This document shows, piece after piece, positions 1 to 7,509 of a stretch of 64,000 nt of DNA (position 1 is the stretch's first letter; each line of letters begins with the position of its first letter). Where the stretch lies: NCBI RefSeq assembly GCF_002105755.1, contig NZ_CP020821.1, forward strand, positions 3,348,001 through 3,412,000. Direction: 5' to 3'. The notes below the pieces were generated by a model. The model saw nothing but the letters and a program-made list of their open reading frames with translations, was not told the origin of the DNA and searched no databases. Made by a program: the position numbers and the translations under genes. Origin of the DNA: Mycobacterium colombiense CECT 3035. Its GTDB lineage: Bacteria; Actinomycetota; Actinomycetes; Mycobacteriales; Mycobacteriaceae.

Positions 1-23
1 GCGGCCGAATGGTGCCACCCTTC

Positions 24-60
24 CTGATCGATCGACAAATAATTGGAGTCGACCGATCAG
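24..60. promoter_or_regulatory. Imperfect inverted repeat upstream of the first SDR gene
   Basis: The arms CTGATCGATCG (24-34) and CGACCGATCAG (50-60) match in 10 of 11 positions with a 15-nt spacer. They end 12 bases before the ATG at 73. The position suits a repressor operator or a leader hairpin. No regulator gene is visible beside it in the window. Confidence 0.3.
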
Positions 61-72
61 TGAGGTGCAGTC

Positions 73-912
73 ATGGGCGGAAGAGTCGAGGGCAAGGTTG
101 CGTTCATCACCGGGGCGGCCCGCGGCCAGGGCCGCAGTCACGCGGTGCGCCTGGCGCAGGAGGGTGCCGACATCATCGCCGTCGACATCTGCACCCCGAT
201 CAGCAGCAGCAGTGAGATCCCGCCGTCGACGCCGGACGACCTTGCCGAAACGGCCGACCTGATCAAGGGGCTCAACCGCCGCATCGTGACCGCCGAAGTC
301 GACGTGCGCAACTACGACGCCCTGAAAGCGGCGCTGGACAGCGGAATCGAACAACTCGGCCGCCTCGACATCATCTGCGCGAACGCCGGGATCGGCAACG
401 GTGGCCAGACTCTCGACAAGACGAGTGAAGACGACTGGCGAGACATGATCGACGTCAACCTGTCCGGGGTTTGGAAGACCGTCAAAGCCGGTGTGCCGCA
501 CCTGATTTCCCAGGGTAAGGGCGGATCGATCATTTTGACCAGCTCGGTCGGTGGCCTCAAGGCCTACCCGCACACCGGTCACTACATCGCCGCCAAACAC
601 GGCGTGGTCGGACTGATGCGCACCTTCGCGGTCGAACTCGGCCAGCACTTCATCCGGGTGAACTCCGTTCACCCGACCAACGTGAACACGCCGATGTTCA
701 TGAACGAAGGAACCATGAAGCTGTTCCGGCCGGATCTGGAGAACCCCGGCCCGGACGACCTCAAGGTCGCCGCGCAGTTCATGCACGTGCTGCCGGTCGG
801 CTGGGTCGAGCCGGTGGACATCAGCAACGCGGTGCTGTTCCTGGCATCCGACGAATCACGTTACATCACAGGCCTTCCGGTCACCGTCGACGCCGGGAGC
901 ATGCTCAAGTAG
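73..912 (+). CDS. Mycofactocin-type short-chain dehydrogenase/reductase
   Basis: A 279-aa NAD(P)-dependent oxidoreductase of the classical SDR fold. The cofactor motif TGAARGQGRSH is at residues 14-24, an acidic VDIC segment ends beta-2, and the catalytic Tyr171-x3-Lys175 pair (YIAAK) is intact. The extra segment after beta-2 and the GQGRSH signature are typical of the mycofactocin-dependent SDR subfamily, which acts on alcohols with tightly held nicotinamide. The ATG at 73 follows a GAGGTG ribosome site. Substrate cannot be read from the sequence. The next gene, a fatty acid transporter, is 180 bp downstream and need not be co-transcribed. Confidence 0.88.
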   Translation: MGGRVEGKVAFITGAARGQGRSHAVRLAQEGADIIAVDICTPISSSSEIPPSTPDDLAETADLIKGLNRRIVTAEVDVRNYDALKAALDSGIEQLGRLDIICANAGIGNGGQTLDKTSEDDWRDMIDVNLSGVWKTVKAGVPHLISQGKGGSIILTSSVGGLKAYPHTGHYIAAKHGVVGLMRTFAVELGQHFIRVNSVHPTNVNTPMFMNEGTMKLFRPDLENPGPDDLKVAAQFMHVLPVGWVEPVDISNAVLFLASDESRYITGLPVTVDAGSMLK

Positions 913-1093
913 CGACCCCACCCGTTGCCGACTCGGCCCGACCCCGCATCACCCCGGACGGCAACCTGGCGGCCACGGACAGTTCACAGCCGCGACATGT
1001 CCCGTCAGGTTCAGGCCTTATCAGTTCCGCTATTACGATCAGCCAATGCGCGCGGTCGAACGCGAGCTGGCCAGAGAACGCGAGGGCAGGTCG

Positions 1094-2569
1094 ATGACGA
1101 CGAGCGAAGAACCCAGGGCCGCAACCGAGCCGCCCGAGGCCGAACGGCCAAGCGCGTCAGGAGAAGACGCTAAACCCAGACGCCGCGGCGTCATGCAGGC
1201 TTTCACCGCACTCTGCGTCCGGTATGTCGAACGGCTGATGCCCGACCCCTACCTGTTCGCGGTCATCCTCACCGTCATCGTCGCCGCGCTGGTTGCGGTC
1301 CTGGTGCACGGCGCGTCGGCGAGCGGCATGCTCAAGGCGTGGTACGGCGGCGTATGGGGATCGCAGAACATCTTCACCTTCGCCTTCCAGATGGTCTTGG
1401 TCCTGGTGACCGGCTACACACTGGCCGAGGCGCCGGTTCTCAAGCGGGCCATCGTCTACATCGCGGGCAAGCCGAGGAACCAGGTGCAGGGTGCCCTGCT
1501 CTGTTTCGGCCTGAGCGCCGCACTGTCGCTACTGAACTGGGGGCTCGGGTTGGTCGCGGGTGCGCTGATCGCCCGCCAGGTCGCGAAGCGCTTCACCGAC
1601 ACACATTTCGGCTACCTCATCGCGGCGGCGTTCATGGGCTTCATCGTCTGGACGCAGGGCCTGTCGTCGTCGATCGCGCTGGCGAACACGGACGACGGCA
1701 GCCCAATCAACGTGATCCACAAGATGACTGGGGCCACGGTGCCGCTGAAGCTGACGATCTTCGAGCCTTACAGCTGGCTGTCGGTGATCGCCGTGCTGGC
1801 GCTGCTCGCGCTCGCCATCTGGCGCATGCAGCCGGCGCAAAGCCTTGCGCCCGATCCCGCCGTGTTCGAGGACGAGGTCCGGGCCGACGTCAAGTCCGAA
1901 GGCAACCGATCGTTCGCCGAATGGCTGGAAAACCAGTGGATTCTCAACGTTCTCGTGTTCGCCGCGGGCATCGGCTACTTCTGTCTCAGCGGCTTCGCGC
2001 TGAACATCGCGTCGATGATCATGCTGTTCACGATCACCAGTGCGCTGCTGCACCGCACGCCGATCCGGTTCATCCGGGCGTTCACCGGAGCCGCGAAGGT
2101 GTCCGGCCCGCTGCTGCTGCAGTACCCGCTCTACGGCGGCCTGGTGGCTCTGCTGGGCTATGCACCCCCGCACGCCGGCGGCAAGGCTGTGCCCCTGCAG
2201 ACGCTGCTGGCCCACGGGCTGGTGAGCGGCGCGACGCAGTACACGCTGCCGTTTTTGACCTTCATCGGCTCGCTGATCATCAGCTTGTTCGTGCCGTCCG
2301 GCGGCGGGCACTGGGCCGTGCAGGGGCCGATCGCCGTCGACTCGGCGCGCGCGGTCGGTCAGACCTCGCCGGCTTACCTCGGGTTGATGTCCATGGCGGT
2401 CGCGGTCGGCGAAGGCGTCGCCAACATGATCCAGCCCTTCTGGTTGCTGCCCCTGCTCGCCATCGCGAAACTCAATGTCCGTCAGGTGATGGGCTTCACG
2501 ATCGTCGCGTTCCTGATCGGGTTGGTGGTGTTGGGTGCCACCACTCTGATTGCGCCCTACCTGGTTTGA
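1094..2569 (+). CDS. Short-chain fatty acid transporter, AtoE family
   Basis: A predicted polytopic inner-membrane permease of 491 aa. After a charged N-terminal tail of about 30 residues come many hydrophobic helices. The segment LMPDPYLFAVILTVIV and the PSGGGHWAVQGP stretch near residue 405 are typical of the TIGR00366/AtoE family, which imports short-chain fatty acids such as acetoacetate or butyrate. The ATG at 1094 is chosen because GAGGGCAGG lies just upstream; an in-frame ATG at 1046 would add 16 residues with no good ribosome site. The gene ends 29 bp before the repeat that marks the edge of the inserted element. Confidence 0.85.
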   Translation: MTTSEEPRAATEPPEAERPSASGEDAKPRRRGVMQAFTALCVRYVERLMPDPYLFAVILTVIVAALVAVLVHGASASGMLKAWYGGVWGSQNIFTFAFQMVLVLVTGYTLAEAPVLKRAIVYIAGKPRNQVQGALLCFGLSAALSLLNWGLGLVAGALIARQVAKRFTDTHFGYLIAAAFMGFIVWTQGLSSSIALANTDDGSPINVIHKMTGATVPLKLTIFEPYSWLSVIAVLALLALAIWRMQPAQSLAPDPAVFEDEVRADVKSEGNRSFAEWLENQWILNVLVFAAGIGYFCLSGFALNIASMIMLFTITSALLHRTPIRFIRAFTGAAKVSGPLLLQYPLYGGLVALLGYAPPHAGGKAVPLQTLLAHGLVSGATQYTLPFLTFIGSLIISLFVPSGGGHWAVQGPIAVDSARAVGQTSPAYLGLMSMAVAVGEGVANMIQPFWLLPLLAIAKLNVRQVMGFTIVAFLIGLVVLGATTLIAPYLV

Positions 2570-2907
2570 CGCCGCGAGACAGAGAACTCGCAGATCTTGG
2601 TGGCCAGGGGCGGGATCGAACCGCCGACCTTCACATCCGACGCGAGAACGATTGTCGGGAGCTCGGTTTGGGGCAACGGCAGCCGTGAGTACGCGGCTTT
2701 GAGCTTCTCCTCAACTCGTCGGCGGATCTCTCTGTAGTGCAAATCGGGTGGTCGTTGCCAGAATGTCATCATGGCGGGTCCAAGCTCGTCGTATCCACCG
2801 ATCGCTTCAGCGAGCAGCCGATCAGTCGGCTTGCCGTCAAGAAATTCGAGCCGGGTATAGCCGACAACGACCCTGCCGTCGTCACGCGAGCAACAACGGC
2901 GCCACAC
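2557..2907 (-). CDS. Unrecognised reading frame fused across the att repeat
   Basis: An open frame of up to 116 aa. The central part, about residues 15-85, has ordinary protein composition: LDGKPTDRLLAEAIGGYDEL, a YREIRRRVEEKLKAAYSRL helix, and few low-complexity stretches. The C-terminal 30 residues are read through the tRNA-derived repeat and beyond the element, so the original 3' end was probably lost or replaced at the att junction. No family is recognised and no convincing ribosome site is seen. It may be a remnant of an element-borne gene. Confidence 0.3.
   Translation of the reverse strand: MWRRCCSRDDGRVVVGYTRLEFLDGKPTDRLLAEAIGGYDELGPAMMTFWQRPPDLHYREIRRRVEEKLKAAYSRLPLPQTELPTIVLASDVKVGGSIPPLATKICEFSVSRRQTR
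2598..2632. repeat. Orphan att copy of the tRNA-Phe 3' end
   Basis: These 35 bases are identical to 4973-5007, which encode the CCA end, acceptor strand and T arm of tRNA-Phe on the minus strand. The match stops at 2597 and 2633. No anticodon arm or 5' half follows, so this is not a tRNA gene. It is the expected product of site-specific integration into a tRNA 3' end. Confidence 0.8.
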
Positions 2908-2928
2908 CCGACCGACCGACCGATCGAC

Positions 2929-3669
2929 CTAGAGTTGTGTCTGGCCACCGTCTACGGCCAACTCCGCCCCGGTCATGAAGCTGCTCTGGTCCGAAGCCAG
3001 GAACAGCACCGCGGAGGCGATTTCTTCGGGGCGGCCCAGCCGTTTCATCGGAACCTGCGCGGCCATTCCGTCCAGCAGATCCTGCTTCTGGTCGGCGGGT
3101 GCCAGGCCGGTGAGTCCCGGCGTTTCGATCGGGCCGGGAACGATGGTGTTGACCCGGATCCTGCGGTCCGCCAGCTCAGCAGCCCACGTCCGGCCCAGTG
3201 AGCGGATGGCGGCCTTGGACGCGGCGTACAACCCGAACGCCGGGACGCCTTCTGAGGCGGCGCTGGATCCCGCCAATATCACAGAGGCGCCGTCATTGAG
3301 CAACGGCAGAGTCTTCTGCACGGTGAACACCGTGCCTGCCACGTTGCGGTCGAAGTTGTCCCGGTAGTGCTGTGGCGTCACATCGGCGAGGGCGGCGAAA
3401 TCGCCGCCACCTGCATTGGCGAAGAGAACGTCAAGTCCCTTGCCGTGCTTGGTGATTTCGGCGGCCAGGCTATCGAGTTCTTCGGGCTTGCTGATGTCGC
3501 TCTGCACACCGTGGGCGCCGATCGACACCGCCGCTTCGTCCAAGCGAGTGCGATCGCGACCGGTGATGAAGACGTACGCGCCTTCATCGGCCAGCCGCTT
3601 GGCAGTCGCCAGGCCGATGCCTGATGTGCCTCCGGTGACCAATGCTGTCTTGCCGTCGAGCTGTCCCAT
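2929..3669 (-). CDS. Short-chain dehydrogenase/reductase of the element cassette
   Basis: A 246-aa classical SDR. TGGTSGIGLA near the N-terminus binds the dinucleotide, FANAGGG is the structural NAG motif, and YAASK carries the catalytic Tyr and Lys. The C-terminus ends with a usual LAVDGG sequence. The ATG at 3669 is preferred over the upstream in-frame start at 3732 because the latter would begin inside the palindrome at 3718-3735. The gene is the last of three minus-strand cassette genes (MarR, SnoaL-like, SDR). The palindrome in its leader suggests control by the MarR protein. Substrate is unknown. Confidence 0.86.
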   Translation of the reverse strand: MGQLDGKTALVTGGTSGIGLATAKRLADEGAYVFITGRDRTRLDEAAVSIGAHGVQSDISKPEELDSLAAEITKHGKGLDVLFANAGGGDFAALADVTPQHYRDNFDRNVAGTVFTVQKTLPLLNDGASVILAGSSAASEGVPAFGLYAASKAAIRSLGRTWAAELADRRIRVNTIVPGPIETPGLTGLAPADQKQDLLDGMAAQVPMKRLGRPEEIASAVLFLASDQSSFMTGAELAVDGGQTQL

Positions 3670-3717
3670 GACCGGGCTCCGTTCTTGCGTGGTTCGTGCG
3701 ATTCGCCCGCTACAACG

Positions 3718-3735
3718 TAGGTGATATATCACCTA
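3718..3735. promoter_or_regulatory. Perfect palindrome, likely MarR operator 1
   Basis: TAGGTGATATATCACCTA is an exact 18-nt palindrome 48 bp upstream of the SDR start. Its AGGTGAT/ATCACCT half-sites recur in the palindrome at 4112-4133. The size and AT-rich centre are typical of MarR-family operators, and a MarR gene lies in the same cassette. Confidence 0.65.
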
Positions 3736-4095
3736 TTCCGGCGCATTCAGCACCGTCCACATCCGGGTGATGCGTTCGTCGGCTATCTCGGCGACGTCGA
3801 AGCCGGACGCCACTGTGGCGTCGTCGGGGGTCCGGACCTCCCAGGCGAGGAAACCCAGGCCGCGGGTCTGGCGCACCGGGCTTGCCTTGACGAAGTACAT
3901 GCCGGGCAGCTTCTCCTGCAGCTCAGCGGCCTTGGCGTTCAGCTCGTCATGCCCGGTGGCGGTCCCTTCGTCATCGATCCACTCCACGTCATCCGCGTAG
4001 GTCACGGCGTTCGCAGCGGCGCGCCGGTGCGGGTCCCGTTCGTCAAACACGCCCAGCAGGTTGGCTTCCATCAGGCGGGTGATGACTTCGCTCAT
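3733..4095 (-). CDS. SnoaL-like / NTF2-fold protein
   Basis: A 120-aa protein starting MSEVITRLMEANLL. Its length and pattern (N-terminal helices, then ADDVEWIDDEGTATGHDEL and a C-terminal ITRMWTVL strand) resemble SnoaL-like NTF2-fold polyketide cyclase or limonene-epoxide hydrolase relatives. Family members are small binding or catalytic domains, and no activity can be assigned here. The ATG at 4095 is preferred over 4128, which would start inside operator 2. Its stop codon overlaps the palindrome at 3718-3735. It sits between the MarR and SDR genes on the same strand. Confidence 0.72.
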   Translation of the reverse strand: MSEVITRLMEANLLGVFDERDPHRRAAANAVTYADDVEWIDDEGTATGHDELNAKAAELQEKLPGMYFVKASPVRQTRGLGFLAWEVRTPDDATVASGFDVAEIADERITRMWTVLNAPE

Positions 4096-4111
4096 TGTCC
4101 TGCTCCCTGTT

Positions 4112-4133
4112 TTTAGGTGATTAATCACCTAAA
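4112..4133. promoter_or_regulatory. Perfect palindrome, likely MarR operator 2
   Basis: An exact 22-nt palindrome with core AGGTGATTAATCACCT lies just upstream of the SnoaL-like start codon and immediately after the MarR stop. It shares both seven-base half-sites with the palindrome at 3718-3735. Two such sites in one small cassette strongly suggest binding by the cassette's own regulator. Confidence 0.68.
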
Positions 4134-4135
4134 CT

Positions 4136-4645
4136 CTAACTCGGCGCGGGCGGGAGTGAGCTGTTGTGATCGAGGTTGACGTGAATGTGCTCCAGTGCGG
4201 CTGTGAAGGAGGGGAGCAGATTCTCGGGCAGCGGGTCGAAGAACAGGCTGCGCACCAGGTCGACATGCCCGGGCGCGGCGTCGGCGATCGCCTGCCGCCC
4301 CTTCGCGGTGAGCACGACGTTGGTCGTGCGGCCGTCCTCGGTGCTGGGGCGGCGGTCGGTGAGACCGCGTTCTTCCATGCGCCGCAGCTGATGTGACAGC
4401 CTGCTACGTTCCCAGCCGATCTGCGCGGCCAGGTCGCTGACACGCAAGCCCTCGTCATTGTCGCCGCTGAGCGCCACCAGCACGTCGTAGTCGGAGAGCG
4501 ACAAACCCGAATCGGCCTGCAGCTGACGGTTCATCTCGTAGTTCATTCGTAGCTGCACTCGCATATAGGCCACCCAGGCGCGCTGCTGTTTCGGCGTCAG
4601 CCATCCCCGCTTCGGTGATGTGTCCCGCACTTTTCTCGGCGTCAC
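4136..4645 (-). CDS. MarR-family transcriptional regulator
   Basis: A 169-aa winged-helix repressor. The DNA-binding part includes LSLSDYDVLVALS, LRVSDLAAQIGWERSRLSHQLRRMEERGL (recognition helix) and the wing with DGRTTNVVLTAKG, all typical of MarR proteins that release DNA on binding small phenolic or lipophilic ligands. The start is a GTG at 4645. It is the first gene of a three-gene minus-strand cassette, and the two palindromes downstream are its likely targets. The ligand is unknown, but the SDR and SnoaL partners point to a small organic molecule. Confidence 0.88.
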   Translation of the reverse strand: MTPRKVRDTSPKRGWLTPKQQRAWVAYMRVQLRMNYEMNRQLQADSGLSLSDYDVLVALSGDNDEGLRVSDLAAQIGWERSRLSHQLRRMEERGLTDRRPSTEDGRTTNVVLTAKGRQAIADAAPGHVDLVRSLFFDPLPENLLPSFTAALEHIHVNLDHNSSLPPAPS

Positions 4646-4722
4646 GTTTGTCAGTATGACGACGACCCGGCGGGACGTGCGTCAGTTCGATTTGTCGAAT
4701 CGCTGGTGTTGCCGAACCCCGT

Positions 4723-4950
4723 ATGCCGCCGCCTCGACGGCCTCGTCATCCTCCATCCCCGCTGCCCTGGCCCGAACTCATCGGCCTCGGCGTCAAGGAC
4801 GTCGACCTCCCAGCTCGCCGGCTACATTTTCGACGGGCAGCACCAGAAGTAGAGGGCCATATCGTCGTCGGGCCTCCGAAGACCCGTGCCGGCATCCGAA
4901 CCGCATCCCGCTCCCGCTGATTGAATCAAACCGACAACCGAGTGCATAAC
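4723..4950 (+). pseudogene. Tyrosine-recombinase (phage-type integrase) relic
   Basis: The stretch ELIGLGVKDVDLPARRLHF, followed by EVEGHIVVGPPKTRAG, matches the conserved middle of actinobacterial tyrosine integrases (consensus like ELIGLRVKDVDL and GPPKTRAG). It includes the region just before the catalytic R/H/R/Y cluster. After ThrArg the frame stops at 4920, but RIPLPLIE continues in another frame, indicating a frameshift where TVPLP is usual. No catalytic C-terminal part is present. It lies beside the tRNA-Phe 3' end, where integrases of tRNA-targeting elements normally sit. Confidence 0.62.
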
Positions 4951-4972
4951 CCGTGTCAATGCAGGTAGAACG

Positions 4973-5049
4973 TGGTGGCCAGGGGCGGGATCGAACCGCC
5001 GACCTTCCGCTTTTCAGGCGGACGCTCGTACCGACTGAGCTACCTGGCC
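4973..5049 (-). tRNA. tRNA-Phe (GAA)
   Basis: On the minus strand the sequence folds as a full cloverleaf starting GGCCAGGTAGCTCAG, with anticodon loop CTGAAAA (anticodon GAA), a GGTTCGATCC T loop, acceptor CCTGGCC and an encoded CCA. The 3' 35 nt are duplicated at 2598-2632, showing that this gene served as an integration site and stayed intact. Confidence 0.95.
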
Positions 5050-5076
5050 GGAGGGCAGCGAGTGCCTCGCCGCGCT

Positions 5077-5153
5077 TGGCGACCCTGACGGGACTCGAAC
5101 CCGCGACCTCCGCCGTGACAGGGCGGCGCGCTAACCAACTGCGCCACAGGGCC
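5077..5153 (-). tRNA. tRNA-Asp (GTC)
   Basis: The minus strand reads GGCCCTGTGGCGCAGTTGG, then a CCTGTCACGG anticodon arm with anticodon GTC and a GGGTTCGAGTCCC T arm. Acceptor, discriminator G and an encoded CCA end are all present. It is clustered with tRNA-Phe and tRNA-Glu on the same strand. Confidence 0.95.
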
Positions 5154-5192
5154 TTGCTGTACTGCTCGCTCCAACGTTACCGCCGTTGCGCG

Positions 5193-5265
5193 TACCCCCA
5201 ACGGGATTCGAACCCGTGCTACCGCCGTGAAAGGGCGGCGTCCTAGGCCACTAGACGATGGGGGC
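5193..5265 (-). tRNA. tRNA-Glu (TTC)
   Basis: The minus strand starts GCCCCCATCGTCTAG and has anticodon arm CCCTTTCACGG (anticodon TTC), T arm GGGTTCGAATCCC and acceptor TGGGGGT followed by A. Unlike its two neighbours, no CCA is encoded. It is the first gene in the Glu-Asp-Phe direction of transcription. Confidence 0.94.
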
Positions 5266-5341
5266 CAGAACCGAATCACTCCGGGGTACTCACAACGTGG
5301 TTTCGCTGGGAGCCACGTCAGCTTAGGTCACGGCGTGCCCA

Positions 5342-5385
5342 ATCCTCAAACGAGCCGGGTTTTATCCTCAAACGAGCCGGGTTTT
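5342..5385. repeat. 22-bp perfect tandem duplication between tRNA genes
   Basis: Two adjacent identical 22-bp units (5342-5363 and 5364-5385) each contain CTCAAACGAGCCGGGTTTT. They lie between the divergently oriented tRNA-Glu and tRNA-Lys genes. The unit has no obvious coding potential; a replication-slippage duplication is the simplest reading. Confidence 0.8.
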
Positions 5386-5411
5386 CGGTCCAAGTATCCT
5401 GAATCTCCGCG

Positions 5412-5487
5412 GCCCCTATAGCTCAGTTGGTAGAGCTACGGACTTTTAATCCGCAGGTCCCAGGTTCGAGCCCTGGTGGGGGCACCA
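5412..5487 (+). tRNA. tRNA-Lys (TTT)
   Basis: The plus strand reads GCCCCTATAGCTCAGTTGG, anticodon region GGACTTTTAATCC (anticodon TTT) and T arm GGTTCGAGCC. The acceptor TGGGGGC is followed by ACCA. It faces away from the Glu-Asp-Phe tRNA cluster. Confidence 0.95.
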
Positions 5488-5528
5488 AAGCGCGCTCGGC
5501 TCAAGAGGCCGCGCGCCCGGAGGGCGGG

Positions 5529-6428
5529 TCATCGCCCGAGCACCGCGCTGCTGTAGGTGACATCGGCGAAGGCCGCCGCGACGTCGTCGTTGGCGTAGAC
5601 GAACCCGTTGGCCGCATGCAGCTCCGCAATGGTCTGGGAGCTGGTCTGCCAGCCGCGCCGGCCCAGGTGGTCGACGATGTGGCTGCGCTGGCCGTGGTAG
5701 ACGAGATCGTTGAAATCGATCTCGAACCCGAGTTCGCTCATCCGGTCGTGGTGCGCGCGCCACCGCGGGTCCGCGAAAACGGCAGTGTCAGGCACGAATT
5801 CGAAGGCGAGGCGACTGCCGGGGGCGCTCAGCGTCGTGATGTTGTCGAACAGCGCGTCCTGGGCTTCGTCGGGCAGGTAGACCACCAGGCCCTCGGCGCT
5901 CCATGCCGACGGGGCCTGCGGGTCGAATCCGGCCGCCTGCAGGGCGGAGGCCCAGTCGTCGCGCAGGTCGATGGCGACGGTGCGCCGCTCGGCGGTCGGC
6001 TCGGCTCCCAGGTCGCTCAGTGTCAGCGTCTTGAATTCGATCACCTCGGGCATGTCGACCTCGTAGACGACCGTGCCTGCCGGCCAGGGCAGCCGGTAGG
6101 CGCGCGAATCGAGGCCCGACGCGAGGATCACCACCTGGCGGATGCCGCCGCGGGTCGCGTCCAGAAAGAATTGGTCGTAGAACCGGGTTCGGCAGGCCAT
6201 GCCCCGCGCCATCCGCTGCGGGTCGAACTCCGTGTTTCCGCCGGTCGCGATTTCGCCGTTGACCAACCGGACGTAAACGTCGATCCCGACAGCGCGCACC
6301 AGCGGCGCGGCGTACGGGTCGTCGATCAACTTCGCGTCGGAGGACAGCGCCCGCTGAGCGGCCACCATCGTCGCCGTCGCCCCCACACTCGTCGCCAGGT
6401 CCCAACGATCACGTTCGGCGCGCGCCAT
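5529..6428 (-). CDS. SAM-dependent methyltransferase, TIGR00027 family
   Basis: A 299-aa class I methyltransferase of the family expanded in mycobacteria (COG3315, related to leucine carboxyl methyltransferases). The N-terminal helix [21 protein letters not shown] and segment [15 protein letters not shown] are family hallmarks. [16 protein letters not shown] forms the SAM-binding glycine-rich loop and YEVDMPEV gives the acidic residue of beta-2. Substrates of this family are mostly unknown. The gene lies between tRNA-Lys and the deaminase, as its counterpart does in M. tuberculosis from memory. Confidence 0.9.
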   Translation of the reverse strand: MARAERDRWDLATSVGATATMVAAQRALSSDAKLIDDPYAAPLVRAVGIDVYVRLVNGEIATGGNTEFDPQRMARGMACRTRFYDQFFLDATRGGIRQVVILASGLDSRAYRLPWPAGTVVYEVDMPEVIEFKTLTLSDLGAEPTAERRTVAIDLRDDWASALQAAGFDPQAPSAWSAEGLVVYLPDEAQDALFDNITTLSAPGSRLAFEFVPDTAVFADPRWRAHHDRMSELGFEIDFNDLVYHGQRSHIVDHLGRRGWQTSSQTIAELHAANGFVYANDDVAAAFADVTYSSAVLGR

Positions 6429-6547
6429 GGCGGCCCCCTTACCGGGTCAGAAAAACGTAGACGATCTAGTTAGTATCACAAGGCCGCGGCGCGGCCGGCG
6501 GGACTACCCTGCGGAGTTATCCGCTCCCGTTCTACGCCGGAGGACCC

Positions 6548-7045
6548 ATGACCGACTTCGCCCAGCGGACGATCGACCTGGCCCGCCGAAACGTGACCGA
6601 AGGTGGCCGTCCGTTCGCGACGGTCATCGTCCAGGATGGCGCGGTGCTGGCCGAGAGCGCCAACAAGGTGGCCCAGACGAACGACCCCACCGCCCACGCG
6701 GAGATCCTGGCGATCCGCGAGGCCTGCATGAAGCTGAACACCGAGCACCTCGTCGACGCCACGATCTACGTCCTGGCCCATCCCTGCCCGATGTGCCTGG
6801 GCTCGCTGTACTACTGCTCACCCAACGAAGTCGTCTTCCTGACCACCCGGGACAGCTACGAGCAGTACTACACCGATGACCGCAAGTACTTCGAGTTGTC
6901 CACGTTCTACGACGAATTCGCGAAGGAATGGGACCGGCGACGCCTGCCCATGCGCTACGAGCCCAACGACGACGCCGTGGAGGTCTACCGGCTCTGGAAC
7001 GAGCGCAACGGTGGGCGCCGGTCGACGGTGGTTCCCTCGGCCTGA
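6548..7045 (+). CDS. Nucleoside/guanine-type deaminase
   Basis: A 165-aa zinc-dependent deaminase of the cytidine/deoxycytidylate family. The zinc site is clear: TAHAEILAIR supplies the His and the proton-shuttling Glu, and HPCPMCLGSLYY supplies the two Cys. The short length and PCPMC context resemble guanine deaminase or tRNA-adenosine-type enzymes; the base substrate is not certain. A good ribosome site (CGGAGGACCC) precedes the ATG at 6548. It is followed 19 bp later by the kmtR-like gene. Confidence 0.87.
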   Translation: MTDFAQRTIDLARRNVTEGGRPFATVIVQDGAVLAESANKVAQTNDPTAHAEILAIREACMKLNTEHLVDATIYVLAHPCPMCLGSLYYCSPNEVVFLTTRDSYEQYYTDDRKYFELSTFYDEFAKEWDRRRLPMRYEPNDDAVEVYRLWNERNGGRRSTVVPSA

Positions 7046-7052
7046 TCCGCGC

Positions 7053-7058
7053 TAGTGT
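7053..7058 (+). promoter_or_regulatory. -10 element for a probable leaderless kmtR transcript
   Basis: TAGTGT fits the mycobacterial TANNNT -10 box and ends 6 nt before the ATG at 7065, so transcription would begin at or next to the start codon. There is no Shine-Dalgarno sequence. Leaderless genes are common in mycobacteria. Confidence 0.45.
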
Positions 7059-7064
7059 TTGCGT

Positions 7065-7466
7065 ATGCATGCAGATAATGGCAAAGGACGGCTGCCCGAC
7101 GACCAGGCCAACCTGGTGGTTGAGGTGTTCCGGATGCTGGCCGATGCCACTCGCGTGCAGGTGCTCTGGTCGTTGACCGACCACGAGATGTCGGTCAACG
7201 AACTCGCCGAGCACGTGGGCAAGCCGGCGCCGTCGGTTTCCCAGCACCTGGCGAAGCTGCGGATGGCACGCCTGGTCCGCACCCGCCGGGAGGGCACGAC
7301 GATTTTCTACAGCCTGGAAAACGACCACGTCCGTCAGCTCGTCATCGACGCGGTCTTCAACGCCGAGCACGCCGGGCCCGGGGTGCCCGGTCACCACCGC
7401 GGCGACAGCGGGCTCAAGGCCGTGGCCGAGCCGTCCCGCGGCCGGCAGCGCAGCGCCGGCCGCTGA
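7065..7466 (+). CDS. kmtR: Ni/Co-sensing ArsR/SmtB-family repressor, KmtR-like
   Basis: A 133-aa winged-helix metal sensor. From this start the positions of His88, Glu101, His102, His110 and His111 coincide with the residues known to bind nickel/cobalt in M. tuberculosis KmtR (Rv0827c), which supports both the start and the identity. The recognition region is VNELAEHVGKPAPSVSQHLAKLRMARLV. KmtR represses a cation-diffusion exporter and itself; no exporter lies in this window. Instead, the next gene encodes a very His-rich peptide. A TTG at 7059 is an alternative start adding two residues. Confidence 0.88.
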   Translation: MHADNGKGRLPDDQANLVVEVFRMLADATRVQVLWSLTDHEMSVNELAEHVGKPAPSVSQHLAKLRMARLVRTRREGTTIFYSLENDHVRQLVIDAVFNAEHAGPGVPGHHRGDSGLKAVAEPSRGRQRSAGR

Positions 7467-7509
7467 GCGAGCAACGGCCACAGGGCTTTTCACAAAGGAG
7501 AGAACAGCG

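Larger units (their letters stand above)
2598..4972. mobile_element. Decayed integrative element at the tRNA-Phe 3' end
   Basis: A 2,375-bp segment is bounded by a perfect 35-bp direct repeat. One copy is the 3' end of tRNA-Phe (4973-5007) and the other is an orphan copy at 2598-2632. Next to the tRNA lies a broken tyrosine-recombinase fragment, the usual place for an integrase. The cargo is a MarR regulator, a SnoaL-like protein and an SDR, all on the minus strand, plus a fragmentary reading frame at the far end. No intact integrase, excisionase or replication gene remains, so the element is probably immobile. The repeat is seen directly; the integration history is inferred. Confidence 0.72.

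Noticed and set aside
2598..2632. A second tRNA-Phe gene
   Set aside because: Only the 3' 35 nt are present; no anticodon arm or 5' half.
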